The notes below the pieces were generated by a model. That model was not told the origin of the DNA. It did no database searches and worked only from the letters and a program-made list of their open reading frames with translations. Below are positions 1 through 7,790 of a stretch of DNA of 58,443 nucleotides, piece by piece; the stretch's first letter is position 1, and the number at the start of each line of letters is the position of its first letter. This DNA is from Geobacteraceae bacterium (GTDB lineage: Bacteria; Desulfobacterota; Desulfuromonadia; Geobacterales; DSM-12255): positions 1 through 58,443 of the forward strand of contig JACABD010000005.1 of assembly GCA_013377075.1 (NCBI GenBank), given 5' to 3'. The position numbers were made by a program, and so were the translations under genes.

Positions 1-528
1 ATGTCCAGATCACCTTCAAACATCATCCTCATCGGCATGCCGGGGGCGGGCAAGAGCACCATCGGCGTTATCCTGGCAAAGCAGGCCTCGCTTCAGTTCG
101 TGGATACGGACATCCTCATCCAGAGCGGACAGAAAAGGCTTTTGCAGGATATTGTCGATAATGATGGCTACCTGGTTCTGCGGCTGATTGAGGAAGAGAC
201 TCTGCTCGGGCTTGAGATCAGCAACTGCGTCATTGCCACCGGCGGCAGCGCCGTTTATAGCGACAAAGCCATGCAGCATCTCAAAAGAAACGGTATCGCC
301 ATCTTTATCGACGTGGATCTGGCGGTGCTGGAATCGCGGGTCAAGGATTACAGCAAACGGGGGCTGGCAAAACGCCCTGACCAGGACTTTGCCGACCTGT
401 TTCAGGAGCGCACCCGGCTCTACAGGCAGTACGCAGACATCACCATCAGCAACATCAACCTGACCACTGAAGAGATCTCTGCTGAGATTATTGAGCGGAC
501 GAAGCATCTAATCGTCAGGGAGAGATAA
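1..528 (+). CDS. shikimate kinase-family P-loop kinase
   Basis: A 175-residue protein with the shikimate kinase layout. It has a Walker A loop GMPGAGKST at residues 12-20, the substrate/Mg motif DTD near residue 36, an arginine (LRLIEEE, about 60) where shikimate kinases have FRxxE, then ATGGSAV (about 80-86), a lid arginine region (SKRGLAKRP) and the C-terminal ERxxLYxxYAD helix. Shikimate kinase phosphorylates shikimate with ATP in the cytoplasm for chorismate synthesis. The usual GGG substrate loop reads GGS here and the lid is divergent, so substrate specificity is uncertain. It could be a second, non-canonical family member. The window begins exactly at this ATG, so its ribosome binding site and any upstream in-frame start cannot be seen. 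Confidence 0.75.
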   Translation: MSRSPSNIILIGMPGAGKSTIGVILAKQASLQFVDTDILIQSGQKRLLQDIVDNDGYLVLRLIEEETLLGLEISNCVIATGGSAVYSDKAMQHLKRNGIAIFIDVDLAVLESRVKDYSKRGLAKRPDQDFADLFQERTRLYRQYADITISNINLTTEEISAEIIERTKHLIVRER

Positions 529-558
529 CACCCCTTCCCTGCCCATCTCAGGCAGAAG

Positions 559-587
559 TTGACTGAATCCTGCCAATGATTTAAAAC
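559..587 (+). promoter_or_regulatory. candidate promoter of the 594 gene
   Basis: TTGACT (559-564), a 17-nt spacer, then TAAAAC (582-587). The box ends 6 nt before the ATG at 594, and no Shine-Dalgarno sequence is visible, so the transcript would be almost leaderless. Confidence 0.45.
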
Positions 588-593
588 ATCCCG

Positions 594-2123
594 ATGGAGA
601 GACCGCAACTACTCACTTTTGGCAGCAAAATTCTGCACACGGTTCTGGTGCTGTCCGGCATTTGTTGTCTGCTTGTTTTCCTGCTGAAACCGATAAACGA
701 CCCTGACTTTTTTTGGCATCTGAAGTCAGGGGAATGGATCATCCAGCATCACGCAATCCCACAGGTCGACCCATTCGGGATTAATCCTCCTGATGCTTCT
801 GATCCGCGCCAGAAGTTGATCCTTACCTCCTACTGGCTTTATCAGGCTTTGATTGCCCAGGTTTTCAGCCTGTGCGGCTTCAGCGGCATTATCCTCATCC
901 GCTTCCTGCTTGCCGGGATTGTCACCTTCACCATCTGGCGCACTTTCCGACCTTTCAACATCCTCAACTCCGCAATCTGTATCCTGTCGGCACTACTTTT
1001 TCTGAAAGAGTATACCTTGGACAGGCCCCAGACCCTCTCCTTTGTCCTGTACCTGCTGATGCTGCTTTTGCTGTTCCGCTTCATCGACAACAGGAGTTGC
1101 AACCGCCCGACTCTCCGCTATGCAGCCGGCATGGCTACTGTCATGCTTGTCTGGAGCAACATGCATGGCGGCTACCTGGTCGGGCAGGTGATTGTGGTGC
1201 TGGTATGCATAACCGAAGGGGCCAGGTTTCTTCACCAATCCCTGCGACCCATGGATCGCTCCAGCTATCTGAGACTGATCGGGATTGCTTTAGCTGCGCT
1301 TGTCGGCTCTTATGCAAATCCGAATTTTGTAAATATCATCAGACAAGTTGATTCGGTTTTTGCCCTGAACTCCCTGTCATCAAACATCAACACCGAATAT
1401 ATTTCCGTTTTCAGGAAGTGGCAGGAGACCGGATCAACCGTAATTCTCCTTTACTATTTTATTGCGGCAGCAGCTCTGATTGTTGCCGTACATTCGTACC
1501 GGCGAACGGATATCACCAGGCTGGCAATTCTTTTCTGCACCGGCTATTTCGGCTTTGCCCATATCCGCTACTTCCCGTTTTTCCTGATTGCAGCAGTCAT
1601 TTTCATCATGCCGACAGAGACAACTGAAAGTGGGGCGAAATTTATCAGAGCAGTCGTCGTGATTGGGGCAGCAGCCTCGCTCTTCCTCTGTTTCCCTTAC
1701 GGACCTGTCATCCCGGAGAAGAACAACGGCAGCAGATGGGTAACCAACGAAATCTTCCCGGTTGCTGCTGTGGATTTTCTGAAAGCGCGCAAAGCCAGAG
1801 GAGCAATTTTCTCCCACTATCGCTGGGGAGGGTACCTGATATGGCGGGTGGCACCGGAGCTAAAGCCGTTTATCGACAGCAGAAGCCTTGATTTCATCAG
1901 GTTTTTCGATTATTCGTACTGCGAGGAGATAGTCGAAGGGAGCAATGCCGCCGATCAGAAATGCAGCCGCATTTTTCAGGAGTACGGGATCAATTACCTC
2001 CTGATCAACATCCATGAGCCGTCCGGCGAGGCACACCCCCTGCTCTACTCCATTGGCGAAAACCCGGACTGGAAGCTGATCTACAAAGAGGATAACCTAG
2101 CTCTTTTCCAAAAGAATGACTGA
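594..2123 (+). CDS. polytopic membrane protein, unknown function
   Basis: A 509-residue protein with about ten hydrophobic segments, starting at residues 14-31 (VLVLSGICCLLVFLLK). An acidic/aromatic loop with DPDFFWHLKSGEWI follows the first segment. That is the place where GT-C-fold glycosyltransferases and related PMT-like membrane proteins carry catalytic acidic residues. The C-terminal 110 residues are soluble and contain SHYRWGGYLIWR and FIDSRSLDF. I recognise this as a bacterial family of predicted inner-membrane proteins of about 500 residues and cannot assign a substrate. A role in glycan or lipid-linked sugar metabolism is inference from the GT-C resemblance only. The next gene follows directly, and a short upstream ATG of that gene would overlap this stop codon by 8 nt. 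Confidence 0.6.
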   Translation: MERPQLLTFGSKILHTVLVLSGICCLLVFLLKPINDPDFFWHLKSGEWIIQHHAIPQVDPFGINPPDASDPRQKLILTSYWLYQALIAQVFSLCGFSGIILIRFLLAGIVTFTIWRTFRPFNILNSAICILSALLFLKEYTLDRPQTLSFVLYLLMLLLLFRFIDNRSCNRPTLRYAAGMATVMLVWSNMHGGYLVGQVIVVLVCITEGARFLHQSLRPMDRSSYLRLIGIALAALVGSYANPNFVNIIRQVDSVFALNSLSSNINTEYISVFRKWQETGSTVILLYYFIAAAALIVAVHSYRRTDITRLAILFCTGYFGFAHIRYFPFFLIAAVIFIMPTETTESGAKFIRAVVVIGAAASLFLCFPYGPVIPEKNNGSRWVTNEIFPVAAVDFLKARKARGAIFSHYRWGGYLIWRVAPELKPFIDSRSLDFIRFFDYSYCEEIVEGSNAADQKCSRIFQEYGINYLLINIHEPSGEAHPLLYSIGENPDWKLIYKEDNLALFQKND

Positions 2124-2163
2124 ATCTCAACCGGAACATTTAACAAAGAAAGCGGACAACTCC

Positions 2164-3093
2164 ATGAAAATCAACAACCTGCTGATTCACCTGCAAAACA
2201 GCGTCGATGCCTTCTCCTTCAAACCGCGCCACCTTGAGCGGATCCGCGCCGCGCTTCCTAACACCTGCATCACCGTTGCCAGAGACAACCATGACTTCAT
2301 GGAGCAGCTCCCCCATGCGGACTGCGCCCTGGTCTGGGTGTTCAAGTCACAGTGGTACGAAAATGCCCCGAAGCTGAACCTGCTCTTCACCCCGGCGGCA
2401 GGACACGACTGGGTTCGCAAAGACCCGTCAGGCCGGGTGCAGCCTTGCTATGGCAGCTATCATGGTCGCATCATGCGTGAGAGTCTCCTATCGATGATGC
2501 TCCATTTCAACCGGCGCATGGCAATGACGATTGAGGACCAGAAAAAGAGAGTATGGGGGCGACTGGCCTACAGCGACTGCGTGTCGCTCTTCAGCCAGCA
2601 GGTACTGATCGTCGGTTACGGTTCCCTTGGAAAATCTATCGGCGAAATGCTCAACTGGTTTGGCGCCAGGGTTGTCGGGGTAAAGCGGCAGGTGACAGAC
2701 GCTGATACAAATGCTGCCGTTGACCGGCTCATCCCCTTTGCCAGGCTGGAGGAGGAGCTGCCACATGCTGATCACGTGGTGCTGCTCCTGCCGGGCGGTG
2801 AAGAGACAAACGGGATCTTCACGGCAAAGCACTTCAGCGCCATGAAACCGGGGGCCTGCCTCTACAACCTGGGCCGCGGCAACTGCTGCCAAGAGGAGGA
2901 TCTGCTTGATGCCCTGAATGACGGCGCTCTACAGGGGGCCGGACTCGACGTCTTTGCCGAAGAGCCGCTGCCAATGGAGTCCCGGCTCTGGGATCATCCG
3001 AAAGTGCTGATCACCCCCCACTCCAGTGCCATCAGCCGGGAGTATATCGATCTCTTCATCGAGGAATGGCTTGGCGTAGTTAATAGTCTATAG
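2164..3093 (+). CDS. D-isomer-specific 2-hydroxyacid dehydrogenase
   Basis: A 309-residue NAD(P)-dependent dehydrogenase of the D-2-hydroxyacid family, which interconverts 2-oxoacids and D-2-hydroxyacids. The Rossmann motif is VGYGSLGKSIG in the middle of the protein. The catalytic triad is visible: Arg in NLGRGN, Glu in DVFAEEPLP and His in ITPHSSA. The N-terminal substrate domain is shorter and more divergent than in phosphoglycerate dehydrogenase, so this is not serA, and the substrate cannot be read from sequence. The start is placed at the ATG at 2164. An ATG at 2116 overlaps the upstream gene by 8 nt and would add 16 polar residues. Neither start has a strong ribosome binding site. It probably shares a transcript with the membrane protein upstream. 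Confidence 0.85.
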   Translation: MKINNLLIHLQNSVDAFSFKPRHLERIRAALPNTCITVARDNHDFMEQLPHADCALVWVFKSQWYENAPKLNLLFTPAAGHDWVRKDPSGRVQPCYGSYHGRIMRESLLSMMLHFNRRMAMTIEDQKKRVWGRLAYSDCVSLFSQQVLIVGYGSLGKSIGEMLNWFGARVVGVKRQVTDADTNAAVDRLIPFARLEEELPHADHVVLLLPGGEETNGIFTAKHFSAMKPGACLYNLGRGNCCQEEDLLDALNDGALQGAGLDVFAEEPLPMESRLWDHPKVLITPHSSAISREYIDLFIEEWLGVVNSL

Positions 3094-3117
3094 TTTTTCC
3101 AAGACCGGGAAAACTAT
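3090..3117 (+). terminator. hairpin at the end of the dehydrogenase gene
   Basis: ATAGTTTTTCC (3090-3100) pairs with GGGAAAACTAT (3107-3117), with one T-G pair, around a 6-nt loop. It overlaps the stop codon. No T-tract follows, so it may stabilise the 3' end rather than act as an intrinsic terminator. Confidence 0.45.
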
Positions 3118-3194
3118 CTCAACCGACCCCACTTTCCCCATCTGAAAACCAGTGCGGCGTTCCGGCGCGGCCAAGTAATTATTGGGCTGCCAGG

Positions 3195-3223
3195 TTGCAG
3201 TCAGGCCACTTATGTAGGATAAT
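3195..3223 (+). promoter_or_regulatory. candidate promoter of lpdA-aconitase
   Basis: TTGCAG (3195-3200), a 17-nt spacer and GATAAT (3218-3223). The box lies about 30 nt upstream of the lpdA start, after the hairpin that ends the preceding gene. Confidence 0.45.
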
Positions 3224-3254
3224 GAATCTGTTAAGTAATAATCATGGAGGGGAT

Positions 3255-4673
3255 ATGTCTGCTGAAATTTTCGATCTGATAATTATAGGTGGCGGCCCTG
3301 GTGGTTATGTGGCTGCGATCCGTGCCGGCCAGCTTGGTATGAAAGTAGCGGTAGTGGAGAAACGGCAGACTCTTGGCGGGGTCTGCCTCAACGAAGGGTG
3401 CATACCGAGCAAGGCGCTGCTTGACTCTTCAGAGCATTTTGCTTTTGCCAGGGACAAGTTCGCCAGACATGGAATTATCATACCGCCGCCAGAGCTTGAC
3501 CTTGAAAAGATGATGGCTCGAAAAGATGACGTTGTTAAGAAAAACACCGATGGAATCGCTTTTCTCTTCAAGAAGAACGGCATTACGCTGGTGCAGGGGA
3601 GCGGCAGCATCGGCAAGAAAGCCGGGGATCTGCACTGCGTTGACATCGTTATACCGGGGCATGGCAAAACGGAGGTTCTCACCGGCAGGCGGATTCTGCT
3701 GGCAACCGGCAGCAGTGCCATTGAGCTTCCGGGACTGCACTTCGACGGCGAGCGAATTGTCTCCGCCCGTGAAGCCCTGTCATTTGCGGCGGTACCGGAG
3801 CATCTCGTTGTCATCGGCGCAGGTTTCATCGGGCTTGAGCTCGGTTCTGTCTGGATGAGACTGGGAGCGAAGGTTACAGTTGTCGAAATGCTGGAAAAAC
3901 CGCTCCCCACCATGGATGGCCAGGCGGCTGACACCCTTGTGCGCAGCCTGAAAAAGCAGGGGATGAAGTTTCTCTTCGGCACAAAAGTCAACTCGGCTGT
4001 CAGTGAAGGAAACGGCCTGAAAGTCTCCGTCAGCGGACTCTCCGGGGATGATGAGATCCTCTGCGACCGGATTCTGGTTGCTGTGGGGCGCAAACCTTTG
4101 ACTGCAGGGCTGGGGCTTGAAGAGGCCGGAATTGTGGTGGAGAAGTCAGGCAGGATCAGCGTCGACGAAAACTTTCAGACAAATGTCCCCGGAATCTACG
4201 CCATCGGCGACCTTATTGCCGGGCCGATGCTGGCCCACAAGGCTTCGGAAGAGGGGGTTGTCTTTGCCGAAAGGCTCCATGGCGAAGGGGGCAGAGTCGA
4301 GTACGAATACCTCCCCGGAGTCTGCTACACCTGGCCCGAAGCGGCGTCAGTGGGGAAGACAGAGGAGCAGCTCAAACATGAAGGGGTTGACTACGCTGTC
4401 GGCAAATTCAACTTTCTCGCCAACGGTCGGGCCCGCTGCATGGACGAAACCGACGGCTTTGTGAAGATACTGGCGGAGAAGGAGTCAGGCCGGATTCTCG
4501 GCATCCATATCGTCGGCCCAAGGGCGTCGGACCTGATTACCGAAGCTGTTACGGCAATGACATTCGGGGCGACAGCCGAGGATCTGGCAATGACCTTCCA
4601 TGCCCACCCGACCCTGGCGGAAGCGATCAAGGAAGCGGCGCTGGATGTGATGAAACGGGCGATACATTCTTAA
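3255..4673 (+). CDS. lpdA: dihydrolipoamide dehydrogenase (E3)
   Basis: A 472-residue flavoprotein that reoxidises dihydrolipoamide in 2-oxoacid dehydrogenase or glycine cleavage complexes using NAD+. It starts with the FAD-binding GGGPGGY (12-18). The redox-active disulfide is C44-LNEG-C49, followed by IPSK. An NAD-binding VIGAGFIGLELG lies mid-protein, then the second FAD contact AIGDLIAGPMLAHKA and the C-terminal HAHPTLAE base pair. Length is normal for the family. The ATG at 3255 was chosen because GGAGG lies 4 nt upstream. A TTG 60 nt earlier would add a non-homologous leader that overlaps the promoter. The aconitase gene follows after 12 nt, so the two are probably cotranscribed. Confidence 0.95.
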   Translation: MSAEIFDLIIIGGGPGGYVAAIRAGQLGMKVAVVEKRQTLGGVCLNEGCIPSKALLDSSEHFAFARDKFARHGIIIPPPELDLEKMMARKDDVVKKNTDGIAFLFKKNGITLVQGSGSIGKKAGDLHCVDIVIPGHGKTEVLTGRRILLATGSSAIELPGLHFDGERIVSAREALSFAAVPEHLVVIGAGFIGLELGSVWMRLGAKVTVVEMLEKPLPTMDGQAADTLVRSLKKQGMKFLFGTKVNSAVSEGNGLKVSVSGLSGDDEILCDRILVAVGRKPLTAGLGLEEAGIVVEKSGRISVDENFQTNVPGIYAIGDLIAGPMLAHKASEEGVVFAERLHGEGGRVEYEYLPGVCYTWPEAASVGKTEEQLKHEGVDYAVGKFNFLANGRARCMDETDGFVKILAEKESGRILGIHIVGPRASDLITEAVTAMTFGATAEDLAMTFHAHPTLAEAIKEAALDVMKRAIHS

Positions 4674-4685
4674 AGGAGACTCCAA

Positions 4686-6653
4686 ATGGCCAAAAATCTC
4701 GCAACTAAAATCCTCGAAGCCCACCTCGTCAAGGGTGAACTGATACCCGGCACTGAGATCGCCATAAAGATAGATCAGACCCTGCTCCAGGATGCGACCG
4801 GCACCATGGCGATGCTGGAGTTCATGGCAATGGGGGTTGACCGGGTGAAGGTGGAGCTGGCGGCCCAGTACATCGACCATAACCTCTTGCAGACCGACAA
4901 CAAGAACGCCGATGACCATATCTTCCTCATGACCGCGGCCGAACGCTACGGCATTCACCTCTCCAAGCCGGGAAACGGCGTCTCCCACCAGGTGCATCTT
5001 GAGCGTTTCGGCGTGCCTGGCAAGGTAATGCTCGGCGCTGACTCCCACACCCCGTCCGCAGCCGGGGTAAGTATGCTGGCAATCGGTGCCGGTGGCCTCG
5101 ATGTGGCCCTTGCCATGGCCGGGCACCCGTTCTATCTCCCCTGCCCTAAAATCTGGGGGATCAAGCTGACAGGGGCGCTCCAGCCGTGGGTCTCTGCCAA
5201 GGATCTGATTCTTGAGATGCTCCGCCGCCACTCGGTCAAGGGGGGGGTCGGCAGGATCGTCGAATATTACGGTGACGGCGTAAAAACCCTCTCTGCCACT
5301 GACCGCGCTGTCATCGGCAACATGGGGGCAGAACTCGGGGCAACCACCAGCATCTTCCCATCGGATGAGCGGACAAAGGAGTTCCTGGAAGCCCAGGGGC
5401 GGGGCGAATGCTGGACACCGCTGGAGGCGGATGCAGGGGCGCTCTACGACGAATATGATGAAATCGATCTCTCCACCCTTGAGCCGCTCATCGCCAAACC
5501 GACTTCACCGGACAATGTGGTGCCGGTCAGGGAGCTTGCCGGACTGAAGGTCGATCAGGTTTTGGTCGGCAGCTCGGCAAACTCGGCTTTCCGCGACCTG
5601 ATGAGCGCCTGCCGCATCCTTGAGGGGCGCAAAGTTGCGCCGCACCTCTCATTCAATGTCAATCCCGGCAGCCGTCAGGTCATCGAAAATGTCGCTGCCG
5701 AAGGGGGCTTTCTCATGCTTCTCCAGGCCGGAGCACAGGTGCATCAGCCCGGCTGCCTTGGCTGCATTGGCATGGGACAGGCGCCCGGAACCGGCCATGT
5801 GTCACTGCGCACCTTTCCCCGCAACTTCCCCGGTAGAAGCGGCACCAAGGGGGACCAGGTCTATCTCTGCTCGCCGGAGACAGCCGCTGCCGCCGGTATC
5901 TTCGGCGTTGTCACCGACCCCCGTGAGCTGGGCAGGCTGATGGAATATCCGAATGTGCAGAACCCGTCAAAATACCTGCTCGACGACTCCAGCATCATCT
6001 TTCCACTGCCGGCTGCAGAGGCAGAAAAAGTCGAGATCATCACCGGGCCAAACATCCTCCCGTTCCCGGACTTTAGCGAGCTGCCGGAAAATCTCTCCGT
6101 GGAGGTCATACTCAAAGCGGGTGACAACATCTCCACCGACGGCATCATGCCTGCCGGCAGCAAGGTTCTCCCCTTCAGGAGCAACATTCCGGCCATATCG
6201 CAGTTTGTCTTCGAGCAGATAGATCCGGGCTTCGCAGCCAGAGCCATGGCAAACCAGCCCGGCGCAGTCATCGGCGGAGATAATTACGGCCAGGGCTCAA
6301 GCCGCGAACATGCCGCGCTGGCGCCTCGCTATCTGGGGATACGACTGAAGATTGCCAAGAGCTTCGCCAGGATTCACAAGGCGAATCTGGTCAACTTCGG
6401 CATCGTGCCGCTGGTCTTCAAGGATCCGGCTGATTACGATCTGCTGCAACAGGGCGACAGACTGCTCGTCCCCCATCTGCGCACCATGATTGTCCGCGGC
6501 GCGACAGTAATTCCGGTTGAGGTTGGTGAACGGACTTTTCTGACGATTCTCGACATCTCCGACCGGCAGCGGCGGGAACTTCTCTCCGGCGGAACCCTGA
6601 ATTACGTAAGAACAGCCGGAAACTGGGAGGAAGATCCCCATGGATGCCTTTGA
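4686..6653 (+). CDS. aconitate hydratase-like protein, Aquifex type
   Basis: A 655-residue member of the aconitase superfamily, resembling the shorter Aquifex-type aconitase rather than AcnA (about 900 residues) or AcnB. Conserved aconitase elements include GADSHTPSAAG near residue 118, the CxxC at C357 and C360 (GCLGCIGMGQ), GRSGTK, a C-terminal swivel domain with DNYGQGSSREHAA, and KSFARIH. The usual first iron-sulfur ligand, the Cys of the GSCTNSS motif, is Ser297 in GSSANSA. The nearest cysteine is C309. If active, it would isomerise citrate and isocitrate in the TCA cycle or act on a related acid. A strong AAAGGAG precedes the ATG, and lpdA is 12 nt upstream. Family assignment is firm. 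Catalytic competence with a standard [4Fe-4S] cluster is open. Confidence 0.88.
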   Translation: MAKNLATKILEAHLVKGELIPGTEIAIKIDQTLLQDATGTMAMLEFMAMGVDRVKVELAAQYIDHNLLQTDNKNADDHIFLMTAAERYGIHLSKPGNGVSHQVHLERFGVPGKVMLGADSHTPSAAGVSMLAIGAGGLDVALAMAGHPFYLPCPKIWGIKLTGALQPWVSAKDLILEMLRRHSVKGGVGRIVEYYGDGVKTLSATDRAVIGNMGAELGATTSIFPSDERTKEFLEAQGRGECWTPLEADAGALYDEYDEIDLSTLEPLIAKPTSPDNVVPVRELAGLKVDQVLVGSSANSAFRDLMSACRILEGRKVAPHLSFNVNPGSRQVIENVAAEGGFLMLLQAGAQVHQPGCLGCIGMGQAPGTGHVSLRTFPRNFPGRSGTKGDQVYLCSPETAAAAGIFGVVTDPRELGRLMEYPNVQNPSKYLLDDSSIIFPLPAAEAEKVEIITGPNILPFPDFSELPENLSVEVILKAGDNISTDGIMPAGSKVLPFRSNIPAISQFVFEQIDPGFAARAMANQPGAVIGGDNYGQGSSREHAALAPRYLGIRLKIAKSFARIHKANLVNFGIVPLVFKDPADYDLLQQGDRLLVPHLRTMIVRGATVIPVEVGERTFLTILDISDRQRRELLSGGTLNYVRTAGNWEEDPHGCL

Positions 6654-6656
6654 GGC

Positions 6657-6685
6657 TTGCCCGAAGCAACATACTGATGTATAAA
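6657..6685 (+). promoter_or_regulatory. candidate promoter of mltG
   Basis: TTGCCC (6657-6662), a 17-nt spacer and TATAAA (6680-6685), ending 10 nt before the mltG ATG. No Shine-Dalgarno sequence follows, so a leader of only a few bases is predicted. Confidence 0.5.
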
Positions 6686-6695
6686 GTTTAATTCG

Positions 6696-7790
6696 ATGAG
6701 TGACCTTTTTCCGAAAATGACTTTTAAAGAGCTGCTCTCCGGCAAAACCGGATACCTTGTCATCTCCCTGCTGCTGATAGTTCTGCTTGGCGGAGGGCGA
6801 TTCGGCCTTTTCATCATGATGCCGACAGGTGATGGCAAAAACGTGAAAATCGTCGATTTCCCCAAAGGGAGTTCGGTCAGAAAGTTTGCCGAAGAGCTGG
6901 AAAAACAGGGGGTAATCGGCAGCTCGACACTTTTTGCCCTCTACGCCAGGATCAGCGGCGTTTCCGGCAAGGTACAGGCAGGCACCTATCAGCTGAGCGA
7001 TGCCATGACACCCCCTGAAATTCTGCACAAGCTGGCAACGGGTGATGTCTTTGAAAAGAAGTTTGCCGTGCCGGAAGGGTATTCGATCTTCCAGATCGCC
7101 GAGATGCTGGACAGCAGAGGCTTTTTCAAGAAAGGTGAGTTTCTGAAGGCATGCAAAGACCATGGCCTCCTTAAAGAGCTGGGGATAAAAGGAGAGAGCG
7201 TCGAAGGGTACCTCTACCCGAGCACCTACAATCTGCTCAAGACAAAAGAACCGGCTGAACTGATCAGGCAGATGGTGACACAGTTCAATAAAGTGTATGA
7301 CGAGCGGCTGGCACCCCTTGAGGCAGGCTCAAAACTCTCCCGGGCACAGGCAGTCACCCTTGCCTCTATCGTGGAAAAAGAGGCTGTCGCCCCTGCGGAA
7401 AAACCTCTGATAGCTTCGGTCTTTCATAACCGACTGAAAGCAGGGATGCCGCTGCAGAGCGATCCGACGGCAGTCTACGGAACAAAGGTTTTTGGCGGCA
7501 AAGTTACCGGGAGCGATGTCAGGCGCAATTCCGCCTACAACACCTACACGATCAACGGTCTGCCGCCCGGCCCAATCGGCAATCCCGGTGCAGATGCAAT
7601 TGAGGCCGTATTCAAACCGGCGGCAACCGGTTACTACTATTTCGTTGCGAAAAATGACGGTACCCATCATTTTTCAAAGGATCTGGACGAACATAATCGC
7701 GCGGTACGCCTCTACCTGAAGGGTGGAGCAGCTCAAACAGGGACTCCGGAACTAAAAAATGACGCTCCGAATATTACTGGCAGAAGATAA
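6696..7790 (+). CDS. mltG: endolytic murein transglycosylase MltG
   Basis: A 364-residue YceG/MltG-family protein that cuts nascent peptidoglycan strands at the outer face of the inner membrane. It has one N-terminal transmembrane anchor (about 20-42), a LysM-like region (KIVDFPKGSSVRKFAEEL) and the catalytic domain. That domain carries EGYLYPSTYNL, ASIVEKEA (containing the catalytic Glu) and VFHNRLKAGMPLQSDPT, ending with the NGLPPGPIGNPG signature. Length is typical. The last 32 nt overlap the start of the downstream receiver-domain gene, implying translational coupling. The start lacks a Shine-Dalgarno sequence, but a -10-like TATAAA lies just upstream. Confidence 0.94.
   Translation: MSDLFPKMTFKELLSGKTGYLVISLLLIVLLGGGRFGLFIMMPTGDGKNVKIVDFPKGSSVRKFAEELEKQGVIGSSTLFALYARISGVSGKVQAGTYQLSDAMTPPEILHKLATGDVFEKKFAVPEGYSIFQIAEMLDSRGFFKKGEFLKACKDHGLLKELGIKGESVEGYLYPSTYNLLKTKEPAELIRQMVTQFNKVYDERLAPLEAGSKLSRAQAVTLASIVEKEAVAPAEKPLIASVFHNRLKAGMPLQSDPTAVYGTKVFGGKVTGSDVRRNSAYNTYTINGLPPGPIGNPGADAIEAVFKPAATGYYYFVAKNDGTHHFSKDLDEHNRAVRLYLKGGAAQTGTPELKNDAPNITGRR

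Noticed and set aside
3305-4093. A 262-residue open frame on the minus strand opposite lpdA
   Set aside because: Low-complexity Ser/Pro/Arg-rich translation, no ribosome site, and lpdA on the other strand is unmistakable.
6297-7163. A 288-residue open frame on the minus strand across aconitase and mltG
   Set aside because: Spans two well-supported genes on the plus strand and has no recognisable protein motif.
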